Positions 52,878 to 62,045 of a stretch of 64,000 bases of DNA are shown piece after piece (the stretch's first letter is position 1; each line of letters starts with the position of its first letter). The position numbers and the translations under genes are program-made. Source of the stretch: Fen-1254 sp963778945 (lineage in GTDB: Bacteria; Bacteroidota; Ignavibacteria; UBA10030); the NCBI GenBank assembly GCA_963778945.1, contig CAVZWL010000025.1:1-64000 (forward strand), read 5' to 3'. The notes beneath the pieces were generated by a model. The model saw only the letters and a list, made by a program, of their open reading frames with translations, searched no databases and was not told the origin of the DNA.

Positions 52878-54587
52878 CTATTTCATGAGAAGCATCTTTT
52901 TCACTGATGCATAGGTGCCGTATGTAAGACGGTAAAAATAGACACCGCTTGCCAGCTTTGATGCATTGAATGCTGCTTGATAACTTCCTGCCGGTTTTGT
53001 TTCATTCACGAGCATTGCAATTTCACGGCCAATGACATCATACACCTTCAAGGTCACCACATGTTGTGACGCTGCGGCGGGGATATCGTATGCAATTGTT
53101 GTCGCGGGGTTAAAGGGATTTGGATAGTTTTGTTTAAGAGAAAATGTCTTTGGCGCAGTAATGGCTGTTCCTGCGATGGAGGTTGTTGTGCTTGAGGCAA
53201 GATGAGGATAGCCGTTATTAATACCTGAATTAATAGACCATACCGTTGTAAAATCCCAACCGCTAAACGAAGACGATTGTTTCATCTGTGCTGTGGTTAA
53301 TCCGGATCCGATATACACTCCTCCGGAATCATTCATTCCGTATCCGGCGGCATTTCCTGAAGCCTGCTGATCCCAGTAACAATCACTGATTGTTCCTTTA
53401 CTCTGAAGATATCCCACGATACCGCCAATCCAATTATCACCTGCAGCGCTTCCTACTGCATAACAGTTTATAATTGAGTCACTAGAATATCCTGCGAACC
53501 CGCCAACACCGCTGGTGCCTGTGGTGTTTCCTATTGCGTAACAGTTCATGATTGATGCCAAATTCTCTCCTACGAAACCGCCAACAGACCATCCACTGTT
53601 AGCTAACACAGTACTGCTGAAAAAGACACCGATCACAGTTCCGGTTGAGTAACAGCTTGCAGTTCTTGCTGCGTTCGTTCCTACGAAACCGCCGACGTTG
53701 ATATATCCTCTCACGAGTCCGGATGCGCGGCAGTTGCTCATGGTGCCATGTCCAGTATATATCCAGAAACCGCTGTATCCTACGAAACCACCGACAGACA
53801 TACTGGTGTCTGCTGTTACGGTTCCTGTTGCATAGCAGTTACTGATTGTACCCGCACTCGATCCCACGAAACCACCGATATAGCCGCCTGGATCAATGCC
53901 GCCAAGAGTATTAAGGCCGGCATATCCATCCACGCTTCCTGTCGCAAAGCAGTTACTGATGGTACCGCCACTTGTTCCCACAAGACCGCCGACCTCATTT
54001 AATCCTTTCACGGATCCAGTTGCGTAACAATTGCTGATTGTGCCCTCATTGTCTCCCGCGAGACCGCCAACATTGTTGCGGCCTATCACGATTCCTGTTG
54101 CATAGCAGTTACTGATTGTGCCCCCAATCGTTCCCATCCCTATGCTTCCTACAATGCAGCCGATATCGTCCCGGCCGGTCATATCCGCATTGATCACTCC
54201 TATACTATCGATCACTGCCCCGTAGTTGCAAATTCCAAACAGTCCGGTATAATCTAATCCGGAATGGTCGATGTGCAAATTTTTAATGACGTGTCCCGCA
54301 CCGTGAAATGCACCGGAAAAATTCGTAGTACCATCGCCGATGGGAACAAATCCGCCGTCGCTGTTTTCGGTTGACGAAGCTGAAGCATCGATATCGGCCG
54401 TGAGACGGTACACAGCGCTGCGATTGTAAGCTGCTGTTGTACCAACAACCTTCAGATCGGCATAATCGGAGATAAGAAATGGATCTTCTGTGGTGCCGCT
54501 GCCAGCAGGATTGCCGCCGGCTGCAAACATAGATCCACTCATGAAGAACAAAAGAAGCATCGAAATAACCACGAAGATGTGTCTCAT
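52878..54587 (-). CDS. GLUG-repeat secreted protein with T9SS-type tail
   Basis: Signal peptide MRHIFVVISMLLLFFMSGSM (cut near FAAG). Residues 130-440 hold about ten GLUG-type repeats of the form VGGxVGxNxGTISNCYATGxV, giving a beta-helix. The final 90 residues are the FlgD-like/Por secretion sorting domain: LKQNYPNPFNPATTIAYDIP, KVYDVIGREIAMLVNETK, ASGVYFYRLTYG. The protein should cross the outer membrane by type IX secretion and sit on the surface or be released. This tail is the best taxonomic marker in the window. Confidence 0.92.
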   Translation of the reverse strand: MRHIFVVISMLLLFFMSGSMFAAGGNPAGSGTTEDPFLISDYADLKVVGTTAAYNRSAVYRLTADIDASASSTENSDGGFVPIGDGTTNFSGAFHGAGHVIKNLHIDHSGLDYTGLFGICNYGAVIDSIGVINADMTGRDDIGCIVGSIGMGTIGGTISNCYATGIVIGRNNVGGLAGDNEGTISNCYATGSVKGLNEVGGLVGTSGGTISNCFATGSVDGYAGLNTLGGIDPGGYIGGFVGSSAGTISNCYATGTVTADTSMSVGGFVGYSGFWIYTGHGTMSNCRASGLVRGYINVGGFVGTNAARTASCYSTGTVIGVFFSSTVLANSGWSVGGFVGENLASIMNCYAIGNTTGTSGVGGFAGYSSDSIINCYAVGSAAGDNWIGGIVGYLQSKGTISDCYWDQQASGNAAGYGMNDSGGVYIGSGLTTAQMKQSSSFSGWDFTTVWSINSGINNGYPHLASSTTTSIAGTAITAPKTFSLKQNYPNPFNPATTIAYDIPAAASQHVVTLKVYDVIGREIAMLVNETKPAGSYQAAFNASKLASGVYFYRLTYGTYASVKKMLLMK

Positions 54588-55159
54588 TATACAACCTTTA
54601 ATGATGATGGATTCATTAAATTATTAAAGTGTAAATGTAATTGCAAGAGCCAGCTTAAACCTTAACATTCTGCAACGCTGAACCGGTATTCACATGGTCC
54701 GAACAATACCAAAGACAGTATAGCACTGAGCGAAAGCAATATTCAACCCTGCGCCCGTAACGGCTGCACAGAAAGCGCTTATTTTTAAAATACTATTCAT
54801 TGTTTATCACTGGATTATTATCGCTTGAAAAAAGATACAAAAATAAAAGTTAAAAGATGGTAATAATCGACAAAACCAGCAGCGCCGTTTTTGAGTGTGT
54901 ATGAATCTGAAATTTAAATTGCCTCCCGCTTCCGCGGGACACATGATCAGGCCTCCGGCTGCTGATGAATCGGCAATCCCCTTGCACTCTTTATGATTAT
55001 GCGATATTATACGGTGAAAGAGAACCACGTTCAATAGGAAAGACACCTCGAGTGCCGCTCCAATTAAGTAATAATGCGTTTTGTCATGCAGAATTGCATT
55101 ATTTCCGCGGCCACTAGGCCTGATGGAATACAATATCATTTATTAGGAGTGGCACGAGT
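54588..55159. other. Intergenic with repeat pieces
   Basis: Contains CGGGACACATGATCAGGCC (54935-54953), a near copy of the piece near 24740, and the small frame described at 54690-54800. A longer minus-strand frame at 54807-55139 has no motif and is not supported. AGGAG at about 55145 serves the glycosidase start. Confidence 0.4.
54690..54800 (-). pseudogene. Short frame with signal-peptide-like sequence
   Basis: A 36-codon frame begins MNSILKISAFCAAVTGAGLN and continues IAFAQCYTVFG, like a signal peptide cut after AFA, then stops. No good ribosome binding site. It may be the 5' stump of a lost secreted-protein gene. Confidence 0.25.
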
Positions 55160-57100
55160 ATGCACTTTAAAGACGGTTACCGGCTCATCGACAATAAAAA
55201 ACAATTCGTCATGGGAATAAACTATCTGCCCGCGTCCACAGGCCATTCCATAAAGTTTTATACCGAACCCGATTTCAAAGAAATCGAAGCGGATTGTAAA
55301 CTCATGGCTTCGATGCAGTTTAAAGCGGTGAGGATCGGCCTGCCATACGATATGGTCGATAACAACAAAAACGAGAACAGCGTTATTACAGCAAACCTGG
55401 AAAAATTTATTTCGCTGTGCGATGCCAACAAATTAAAAGTCATCCCCACATTTTTCCACCTCGCTTCATTCCAGGAAGATCCGAAAGCAGTGCGGCCGGA
55501 ATGGACCAAAGCAGATCATTACTACACAAGCGATGAATCGTTCTCGTATATCACGAAGTACATGGAAATTCTTGCGCTCCATTATGCATCCGACGACCGG
55601 ATATTTGCATGGGATGTAGGCAACGAACCCTATTGGCATGCAGGTTTTCCTGCAAAAAACAGTTCCGGCGTTCCCGACAGAACGATTATGACCGCTTATG
55701 CAAATAAATTAGTTTCAAAATTCCACAGTCTCGGATTCAAGCAGCCTCTCACGTTTGGCGCCGACCATGCGTCTATTGCCCAGGAAGTTGGCGCTGATAT
55801 CGTCGGACTCATGGATGTCTCGGATTTTGTGAGTTCGCATTTCTACAGCAAATATAATTACGATATGTTTAAATTCGAAGAGATCAATTCATTCCGGGAT
55901 ACCTACTTCGGAACGTACATAATGAAATTCAGTCAGCACAATGATAAACCGCTCGCGTGTTTTGAATTCGGCAACAGCACGATGCAAATCTCGGAAGAAA
56001 ATCAGGCTGTGTACCAGCGGGTTCTTTCCTATTCCTGCTTCGTCGCAGGTGCAAACAGCCTGCTCCCGTGGGCATTTTGTGATATCGATCAGAAGGTGCG
56101 GCATCTCTATAATAACAATGCACAACAGGAACTGGAATTCGGCCTCCTCCGTGCCGATAAATCGCCAAAACCGGCGGCAAAGGAACTTCAGGATTTTATC
56201 AATACCATCAATGCAATCGATCTTGAACAATATTCGTTTGCAAAACCTGAAGCTGCAATTTATGTCGACAAAGCGTATTACGACCGTCTCGCCATAAATT
56301 TCAACATTTATCCGAACGCATATATGCTGGCGCGTGCCGCAAATATTCCGGTGAGTTTTGTGAGGCACGACGAGGATTTATCCCGGTATAAATTATTATT
56401 CGTTCCTAACGGACTTCTCACCATCGAAGAAATGGACAGAATCACTTCATTCGTCGAACAAGGCGGAACGGCTTATATGTCCTTTAATAAGCATATTCAT
56501 GCCATGGCACCCGGGTATCTGCAAAAACTCTTCGGCTTCAAGCTTCTCGATTATCGAAGAATGCCGAAAATTTTCGAGGTCTTTTTGAATGAAGAGTATA
56601 CTACGGAGAATGGAGAGAACCGCATGGTCTTCCAAGGAATGGAACCGCCGCCATCGACGTATACGTATTATAAAATCGAACCAAAAAGTGCAGAGGTCAT
56701 TGCTTGCGATAAAAACGACCAGCCGGTACTCAGCGTGAATACATACGGAAAGGGCTGCGCAATAGCCTGTATGTTCCCTGTCGAAATGGTTATGGCACGA
56801 ACCAATGATGCGTTCCAGAATATTCCAGCGTATCTGTTTTATTCTGCCGCTCTGAAACATTCAAGCATAAAACAGGAAGTGAGCGCTGATAATCCTTTTG
56901 TCGAACTTGGCTTGATGAAAAGCAAAGGTTCCGAACATCTTCTCTTTCTCATCAACCATGAACCGTCCGCGCAATCCTTGAAATTGAAATTCGAAAAAGA
57001 ACCAAAAGGAATCAACGATTTTAAAACCGGCAGCACGGTTGAAAACAATCTATCACTTGATGCAAACGAAGTCCGGATTTTGAGATTGATGACGGCATAA
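55160..57100 (+). CDS. Glycoside hydrolase (GH5/GH42-like)
   Basis: A 646-residue retaining glycosidase. The N-terminal TIM barrel starts KQFVMGINYLPAST, with VRIGLPY on strand 2, FAWDVGNEPYWH near residue 155 (acid/base Glu after Asn), and LACFEFGNS near 268 (nucleophile Glu). A second domain (LLFVPNGLLTIEEMDRITSF, QGGTAYMSFNK) resembles the beta-galactosidase trimerisation domain, and a beta-sandwich C-terminus follows. No signal peptide is present, so it is cytoplasmic unless processed otherwise. A beta-mannosidase or beta-galactosidase type activity is plausible; the substrate is unknown. Start supported by AGGAG upstream. Confidence 0.82.
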   Translation: MHFKDGYRLIDNKKQFVMGINYLPASTGHSIKFYTEPDFKEIEADCKLMASMQFKAVRIGLPYDMVDNNKNENSVITANLEKFISLCDANKLKVIPTFFHLASFQEDPKAVRPEWTKADHYYTSDESFSYITKYMEILALHYASDDRIFAWDVGNEPYWHAGFPAKNSSGVPDRTIMTAYANKLVSKFHSLGFKQPLTFGADHASIAQEVGADIVGLMDVSDFVSSHFYSKYNYDMFKFEEINSFRDTYFGTYIMKFSQHNDKPLACFEFGNSTMQISEENQAVYQRVLSYSCFVAGANSLLPWAFCDIDQKVRHLYNNNAQQELEFGLLRADKSPKPAAKELQDFINTINAIDLEQYSFAKPEAAIYVDKAYYDRLAINFNIYPNAYMLARAANIPVSFVRHDEDLSRYKLLFVPNGLLTIEEMDRITSFVEQGGTAYMSFNKHIHAMAPGYLQKLFGFKLLDYRRMPKIFEVFLNEEYTTENGENRMVFQGMEPPPSTYTYYKIEPKSAEVIACDKNDQPVLSVNTYGKGCAIACMFPVEMVMARTNDAFQNIPAYLFYSAALKHSSIKQEVSADNPFVELGLMKSKGSEHLLFLINHEPSAQSLKLKFEKEPKGINDFKTGSTVENNLSLDANEVRILRLMTA

Positions 57101-57180
57101 ATTTGCGCGCATCGCTCTCCCGATACGGAATTCCCCGATACAATGCCAGACACCGGTGACTTCATTATCATAGAAATATA

Positions 57181-57597
57181 TTATTCTAGCTGACACGCAT
57201 TCATCCCAATGCTGGCGATTTCCAAATCCTGTTCGCTGGTAGCGCCGCTAAAAACCGTTAAGATATACCCATCCTGAACTTTTTTTATCACACCACCCTT
57301 ATAGCCAAATTCTCCCTGATATGCCGGTCTAACTTTACTTCCGCTGTTTAACTTTGTATCAGCCATTTCTGCTGCCTTCGAATAGGCAATGCCGATAAAA
57401 TTATAACCGGGATATTGGCTCTTTTCGGGGCTGCCGTCAAGCACTTTAATGGTATCAACAGCTTTCATTTGAGATACCCATGAAAGGCCGGAATTATCCA
57501 TACTCGCTATTACTATAACTCCTTTCACTCCAAGTTTTCTTGCATGATTTTCCATTTCAATTATTATCTTTGCTGCGGTACTTTGAAATTCGTCCAT
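57181..57597 (-). CDS. GlcG/HbpS-like small protein
   Basis: A 138-residue alpha/beta protein: GVKGVIVIASMDNSGLSWVS, YNFIGIAYSKAAEMADTKLN, GVIKKVQDGYILTVFSGATS. The A-x-x-x-GV-V-V-D-x-xG and IAYSKA pattern resembles the GlcG/HbpS (DUF336) family, which includes heme-binding and glycolate-locus proteins. No signal peptide. Stands alone downstream of the glycosidase in opposite orientation. Family assignment moderate. Confidence 0.55.
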   Translation of the reverse strand: MDEFQSTAAKIIIEMENHARKLGVKGVIVIASMDNSGLSWVSQMKAVDTIKVLDGSPEKSQYPGYNFIGIAYSKAAEMADTKLNSGSKVRPAYQGEFGYKGGVIKKVQDGYILTVFSGATSEQDLEIASIGMNACQLE

Positions 57598-57770
57598 ATT
57601 TTTCCCTTCCCTTTCTATAGTATTATGCCACTTGTGAAATCAACCGCCTCTAACAGAGAGTTTCCAATTGACTGAGTTTCTTCAGTCTGTTCAATAATTC
57701 GTTTTTTGTCGAACTGTATCCGGCCTGTAACAAAATAATTCGAATTATCTTTTAACTCAAGAGACCGCGT

Positions 57771-58193
57771 CTAAATGCCGCAAACTTCCAACGTGAGTCG
57801 ATCAAGATTTTGTTCATTGCCGGGCTCTACAATATGGGCAATATTTTTTGCAACTTCTGCACTTTCAAATTCTTGTATCCAATGAATTATTGATCCTTGA
57901 GTGGAACCTGCTATGATAATGGTCAATTTAAACTTCGGTTCTGAGATATGGCGAATGACAACTTTTTCATTTGGAATAATTTCAATGAACTCACTTTCAT
58001 TTGGATAATTTTTGCCATCCAGTCCATGCATGACAAGCGACCATTTCCCGCCGGCACTAAACTGAAATTTATTAAATGTGTTGGTAAAGCCCGAAGGGCC
58101 CCACCACCTTGACAGTTTTTCCGGATTACTCAAAGCAGCGAATATCTTCTCCGGAGGGACTGGAATTGCTCTGGTTGATTTAAATGTAATCAT
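57771..58193 (-). CDS. SRPBCC (AHSA1-like) protein
   Basis: Start at 58193 after GAAGGGAAA; the longer frame adds 21 unlikely residues. The START/Bet v1 fold of the AHSA1 family is shown by RAIPVPPEKIFAALSNPEKL, RWWGPSGFTNTFNKFQFSAG, and WIQEFESAEVAKN. Such proteins bind hydrophobic ligands; the target is unknown. It follows a DoxX gene 66 bp upstream on the same strand, and another SRPBCC gene precedes that, so the three may be a unit. Confidence 0.85.
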   Translation of the reverse strand: MITFKSTRAIPVPPEKIFAALSNPEKLSRWWGPSGFTNTFNKFQFSAGGKWSLVMHGLDGKNYPNESEFIEIIPNEKVVIRHISEPKFKLTIIIAGSTQGSIIHWIQEFESAEVAKNIAHIVEPGNEQNLDRLTLEVCGI

Positions 58194-58259
58194 AAGATAT
58201 TTCCCTTCGTGAAGAGGATTGCTAACATCCGAAATTCCTCCTGTCGGCGGTCGCATTAT

Positions 58260-58622
58260 CTATGGCTTTAACACAAACCTGCCATAGGCAATAAACGCGC
58301 ATAGAGCAGCCACGACAAGCCAATAAATCATTTGACCATAGTTCGCGGCTCCGGAAAAAATATTCACTGCAGAAAAGATCAGCATTTCCGCTGCTATGCA
58401 GACCGCTGCGATTGGGGCCAGTATGGCCAGGTGTTTATTCAATGCCGGGAGGATCAGGCCAATACTGCAGAGCAGCTCAATGACGATCAATGCCAGCCAT
58501 ACTTCGTGGGGAATCGCTTTTAGAGAAGGCAAGGTCTGTTCCGAATTCGAAAACTTCCATACTGCGCCCATGATGGTATGCAGAGCGAGAAGGATTTGAA
58601 GAACCCATAGGAGAATATTCAT
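58260..58622 (-). CDS. DoxX-like membrane protein
   Basis: A 120-residue protein with four transmembrane segments: LLWVLQILLALHTIMGAVWKF, EVWLALIVIELLCSIGLILP, ILAPIAAVCIAAEMLIFSAV, MIYWLVVAALCAFIAYGRFV. This is the DoxX/DUF4870-like four-helix topology. Role unclear, though DoxX proteins are tied to thiol or quinone metabolism in some bacteria. It lies between two SRPBCC genes on the same strand. Confidence 0.75.
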   Translation of the reverse strand: MNILLWVLQILLALHTIMGAVWKFSNSEQTLPSLKAIPHEVWLALIVIELLCSIGLILPALNKHLAILAPIAAVCIAAEMLIFSAVNIFSGAANYGQMIYWLVVAALCAFIAYGRFVLKP

Positions 58623-58753
58623 AATTTACCTCTTTGAAAAATTTGATTTAATAATAACTTCTGTCTTTAACTTACCAGGCCGCCAATGGCGGGTTCTTTC
58701 TCTTCATTATAAACATTTATGAAGGAAGAACCTCTTCCATGTTTCCATATCTA

Positions 58754-59200
58754 TCAATCCGGGATATCCGGTTCAACGAACTGAGTAAGCAATACCAACG
58801 ATTCCTGCCAGCCCAAATAACATGCCTCCACAGGAATGGATTCCGGTATCCCTTCTTGTGTGATATTTACAACCGTTCCGCAAAAAACTTTTTTCAACCT
58901 GATCGTGGTCTTCATTGTCCCGGGCATATTCGGATCATCAAACATATCTGTATGCACAATGCGCTCGTTCGGTACCAGTTCGAGATATGTACCGCCAAAA
59001 GAATGGCTGTGACCAGTGCCGAAATTTGTAAATGACATTTTATAGAAACCGCCGACAACGGCATCGATGTGGTGCACTTTACAGGTGAATCCATGCGGCG
59101 GCAGCCATTTGCATAGAGCGCCGGCGTCAAGAAAAGCGCGATATATTTTCTCCGGTGTGGCCTTGAGAACCCTATGAAGTGTGACGTTTCTGCCTGTCAT
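58754..59200 (-). CDS. SRPBCC (AHSA1-like) protein
   Basis: Start at 59200 after TAAGGAGGAG; the frame's earlier start at 59245 lacks a binding site. AHSA1/polyketide-cyclase fold: HRVLKATPEKIYRAFLDAGA, CKWLPPHGFTCKVHHID, GGFYKMSFTNFGTGHSHSFG, and WQESLVLLTQFVEP near the end. Close in type to the protein at 57771-58193. It is the first gene of the SRPBCC-DoxX-SRPBCC cluster. Confidence 0.87.
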   Translation of the reverse strand: MTGRNVTLHRVLKATPEKIYRAFLDAGALCKWLPPHGFTCKVHHIDAVVGGFYKMSFTNFGTGHSHSFGGTYLELVPNERIVHTDMFDDPNMPGTMKTTIRLKKVFCGTVVNITQEGIPESIPVEACYLGWQESLVLLTQFVEPDIPD

Positions 59201-59410
59201 AATATTGCTCCTCCTTAAACAATGTGTATAATGAAAACAAGGCAAATATATAATTAGTTCTGCATTTTAATCGGTTTGCCCGCCTATCCGATGGCAGCTC
59301 ATCCTGATTCGTCAGATTAAACGGAGCTCAATTGCGGTCGAATCGAACCCGCCTGCCGCAGACAGGGATACCAAAAAGCGGGAACTGCAACGATATGTAT
59401 GATGGTCATT
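59201..59410. other. Intergenic
   Basis: Upstream region of the SRPBCC gene. It contains GCCTGCCGCAGACAGG near 59350, a hairpin-like piece related to the other CCTGCCTGC repeats. No gene. Confidence 0.35.
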
Positions 59411-59700
59411 ACGCATTGCGCGTAACGCATCTTGCGTAATATCAAGTAATAACACACTTGCGCTGCTTCGACATACATCATTTAAACACGTCCCATTTTT
59501 TAGGATTTTGGGACATGTTCAAATCTCGTGTCGATTCAATCGACATATCACAATAACATGTCGATTCTTTCTACACTAAGCTTTTTTTAAAAAAACATCG
59601 AAGAGTTTCCGATTGGGGATGGCGATCGACGCTCATCACATTACTTACGCCTTCACAACACATATCAGGTCTTGTTTTCTGTTCGATGTTTGTTAAAGAG
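59411..59700. repeat. Intergenic repeat family R1, copy 3 (long form)
   Basis: The flank TACGCATTGCGCGTAACGCA, then TAGGATTTTGGGACATGTTC, and the core between AAACATCGAA (59593-59602) and TTCGATGTTT (59682-59691). The core is about 30 bp shorter than copy 2 because the segment with the GTGCCGCTGCGACAC hairpin is missing. Confidence 0.85.
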
Positions 59701-59749
59701 ATTGACATTCCATTACAAAAAATGCAGAATAAACGTTAGCATATTCACG

Positions 59750-59784
59750 AAAAAAAAGCGGTCCCAAAAACATCGAGACCGCTT
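59750..59784 (-). terminator. Terminator of the Ig-like lipoprotein gene
   Basis: GCGGTC (59758-59763) and GACCGC (59777-59782), with an A-run before it on the plus strand, which is a T-run on the minus strand. It lies 60 bp after the stop of the minus-strand gene. Confidence 0.7.
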
Positions 59785-59843
59785 TCAATTCCATTCCTAA
59801 AATACTGCTTATCGGAAACTCCAAATTGCCCGGGATATCAGTC

Positions 59844-62000
59844 CTACGGCTGGAAACTCCTGGGAGCAGAAAATACGCTTATACCTGCATTATTGGCTGC
59901 AGATACGCGCCAGTAATATGTGATGCCAGCCGTTAAATAAGCTGAAGAAACCGCATAGGATGTACTATTAATTGGATTCGAAAGGTTGTTGCTGTCGAAC
60001 ACAATTCCAAGTGCAGTAAATCCAATGTTGGTAGACACCTGCAGTCTGTATGTTGTTGCACCATTTGCTGCGTTCCAACTTAATATCGCCGGCAGCCCCA
60101 CAGCCGTATCGCCGTTATTGGGACTCGATAATGCGGGCCTCGGCGGAGCAGACAGAGTAATCATGTTCGCATTCGCAGAGATTGCATTCCCCGCCAGGTC
60201 TGTGACACCATTTTTAACGCTGATGGAATAACCTGCAGGCGCTGCGAGATCCGTGGATATGAGAAGTTGCACAAGATAGTGTCCTGAAACAGCATCATAT
60301 CCGAGATAATCTGCTTTTGTGATTGTAAAGGTAACAGTATCCGGATTGAGAATTGCATAATTTGTTACCGTCTCAGCATTGCTTATTGTTAAGGGTTCAG
60401 AGAAGAAAAGCACATAGTTCCACCAATGCGATGGAGATGAACCGATTCCGCTTGCTACCGATACAGAAAGAAGTGACGGCTGCACTCCATCTGTAATGAT
60501 AATGGTATTGCTTGCGGGACTTTCCACGAGATCGGCGCTGACGGAACGCACTTGATAGCTTACCGAAATTGACGATAAAGGATTGCTCCCTGTTGCAGGG
60601 AAACAGAGTGAAGCAATTTTATTTGTATCCTGGAGTGAATATACATTTTTGTGCAGTAATTCAAACGAACCGTTGTCTACGCTGCGATAAAGATTGTAGC
60701 TCTGCGCATTAGGGACATTATTCCACTCGAGACCGACAACACCTCCTGAATAATCCAGCGGCCCGTAAACCCCTTGCACACTCCTGCGAACGAGCGCCGG
60801 CGCCGCAGGAACGGCAGAACCGCCGCCTGTCGTGAAATTGAGAACTTCAAAATCGCCGATAATGCTCGTATCATTGACCAGTTTATTACCGGCCAGGTCT
60901 GTAATATTGCCGGAAGTAAATACTGTTCTTAAATCGGCAGCATAATGCGCCGAGCCGACAACTGATTGCGGGGTAATCATAAGCTGCGTGAACGTCGAGT
61001 TCCATTGTGCAGAGAAAGGAACAGAACCCGCGGCATTATTTTGGCCTGCATAGGTAACGATCATACCATCGATCATGGTATTTTGTCCTATCGGCAAATC
61101 GGTTCGCGTATAGGCAGTTTGCTTAATGGGTTCTGAAAAAGTGTAGATTATTTGAAGATTGCCGGGAGCGACATTGGAATTGTTTTCCGGCGTAAGGCCT
61201 ATAACATAGGGACTTACATTATCAGCCGGCATGAGCATGATTTGTTCTGTGGCGACCTGTGAACGCAGTGAATCGACGACGAGATTGAGCGGCAGCGTTA
61301 TAGGGTTGGGAAGACTGCCTTGCAGTGAGCCGTCGCTGCTGAGCGCTTTGATGTTTATCATCAATCCGTTATCGACGTGAGTGAATTGGTACAAACCGTT
61401 TGCAGATGTGCTTGTCTGTGCAAGTGCAACATTCGGAGAAACTGTCGCATCAAAGAGCGTAACGACAGCGCCTGCAACGGGCTGCATCTTTTGATCGACA
61501 ACCTGTCCGATGACTGTCGTGTTCAAATACGAAATTTGCAGCCGCACACTTCCTACCATATCGCTCACTGCAAGGGAATCGCCCGGCGCAAGAGAGGTAA
61601 AGGCAATTGTCACCGTGTCGTAGTAGTAATCGCGATATTTTTTTGAGGGGTCGGATTGTGAGATATTGTAGCTGACCAATGACACGGTAAGCGTATATTG
61701 GCCGGTGAAGACGGCGTTCCCATTGACGATCTTATACTGCCCTACGGGCACGTTGGCGATGGAAAAAGCGCCTGAGCTGTCGGAGGTCGCCGTTTGTACG
61801 CTTCCGTCGAATCCTAAAACAAAAACGGCCCCTGCCACGGGTGTTTGAGTCGCTTTATTATTAATTAATCCGGTGATCGTTCCTTTCGGCTGCATGGGCT
61901 TTTCAACTTCGACCGGTGTAGATGCCTCTTGCGTGCATCCAGCCATCAATGCAATCATGCAAACGCAGCACATTCTGAGAACCAAGGGTATTCGAATCAT
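59844..62000 (-). CDS. Large Ig-like/carboxypeptidase-regulatory lipoprotein
   Basis: Lipoprotein signal with lipobox (CMIALMAGC, Cys at residue 22). Two carboxypeptidase-regulatory-like domains follow (TGLINNKATQTPVAGAVFVL and GQVVDQKMQPVAGAVVTLFD). Next come bacterial Ig-like (SbsA-type) modules with VIGLTPENNSNVAPGNLQII and TDLAGNKLVN / TDLAGNAISA, then a fibronectin type III module at the end (TTYRLQVSTNIGFTALGIVF, ITYYWRVSAANNAG). No catalytic motif. A cell-surface, possibly adhesive or carbohydrate-binding protein of 718 residues; its partner is unknown. It is 46 bp downstream of the barrel-protein gene. Confidence 0.88.
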   Translation of the reverse strand: MIRIPLVLRMCCVCMIALMAGCTQEASTPVEVEKPMQPKGTITGLINNKATQTPVAGAVFVLGFDGSVQTATSDSSGAFSIANVPVGQYKIVNGNAVFTGQYTLTVSLVSYNISQSDPSKKYRDYYYDTVTIAFTSLAPGDSLAVSDMVGSVRLQISYLNTTVIGQVVDQKMQPVAGAVVTLFDATVSPNVALAQTSTSANGLYQFTHVDNGLMINIKALSSDGSLQGSLPNPITLPLNLVVDSLRSQVATEQIMLMPADNVSPYVIGLTPENNSNVAPGNLQIIYTFSEPIKQTAYTRTDLPIGQNTMIDGMIVTYAGQNNAAGSVPFSAQWNSTFTQLMITPQSVVGSAHYAADLRTVFTSGNITDLAGNKLVNDTSIIGDFEVLNFTTGGGSAVPAAPALVRRSVQGVYGPLDYSGGVVGLEWNNVPNAQSYNLYRSVDNGSFELLHKNVYSLQDTNKIASLCFPATGSNPLSSISVSYQVRSVSADLVESPASNTIIITDGVQPSLLSVSVASGIGSSPSHWWNYVLFFSEPLTISNAETVTNYAILNPDTVTFTITKADYLGYDAVSGHYLVQLLISTDLAAPAGYSISVKNGVTDLAGNAISANANMITLSAPPRPALSSPNNGDTAVGLPAILSWNAANGATTYRLQVSTNIGFTALGIVFDSNNLSNPINSTSYAVSSAYLTAGITYYWRVSAANNAGISVFSAPRSFQP

Positions 62001-62045
62001 AACAACCTCCTTAAAGTATTTATTGTTGTCTCGAAAAAAATATAT

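Noticed and set aside
54807..55139. A 110-codon minus-strand frame upstream of the glycosidase
   Set aside because: No recognisable domain, overlaps a dispersed repeat and the glycosidase's ribosome binding region on the other strand.
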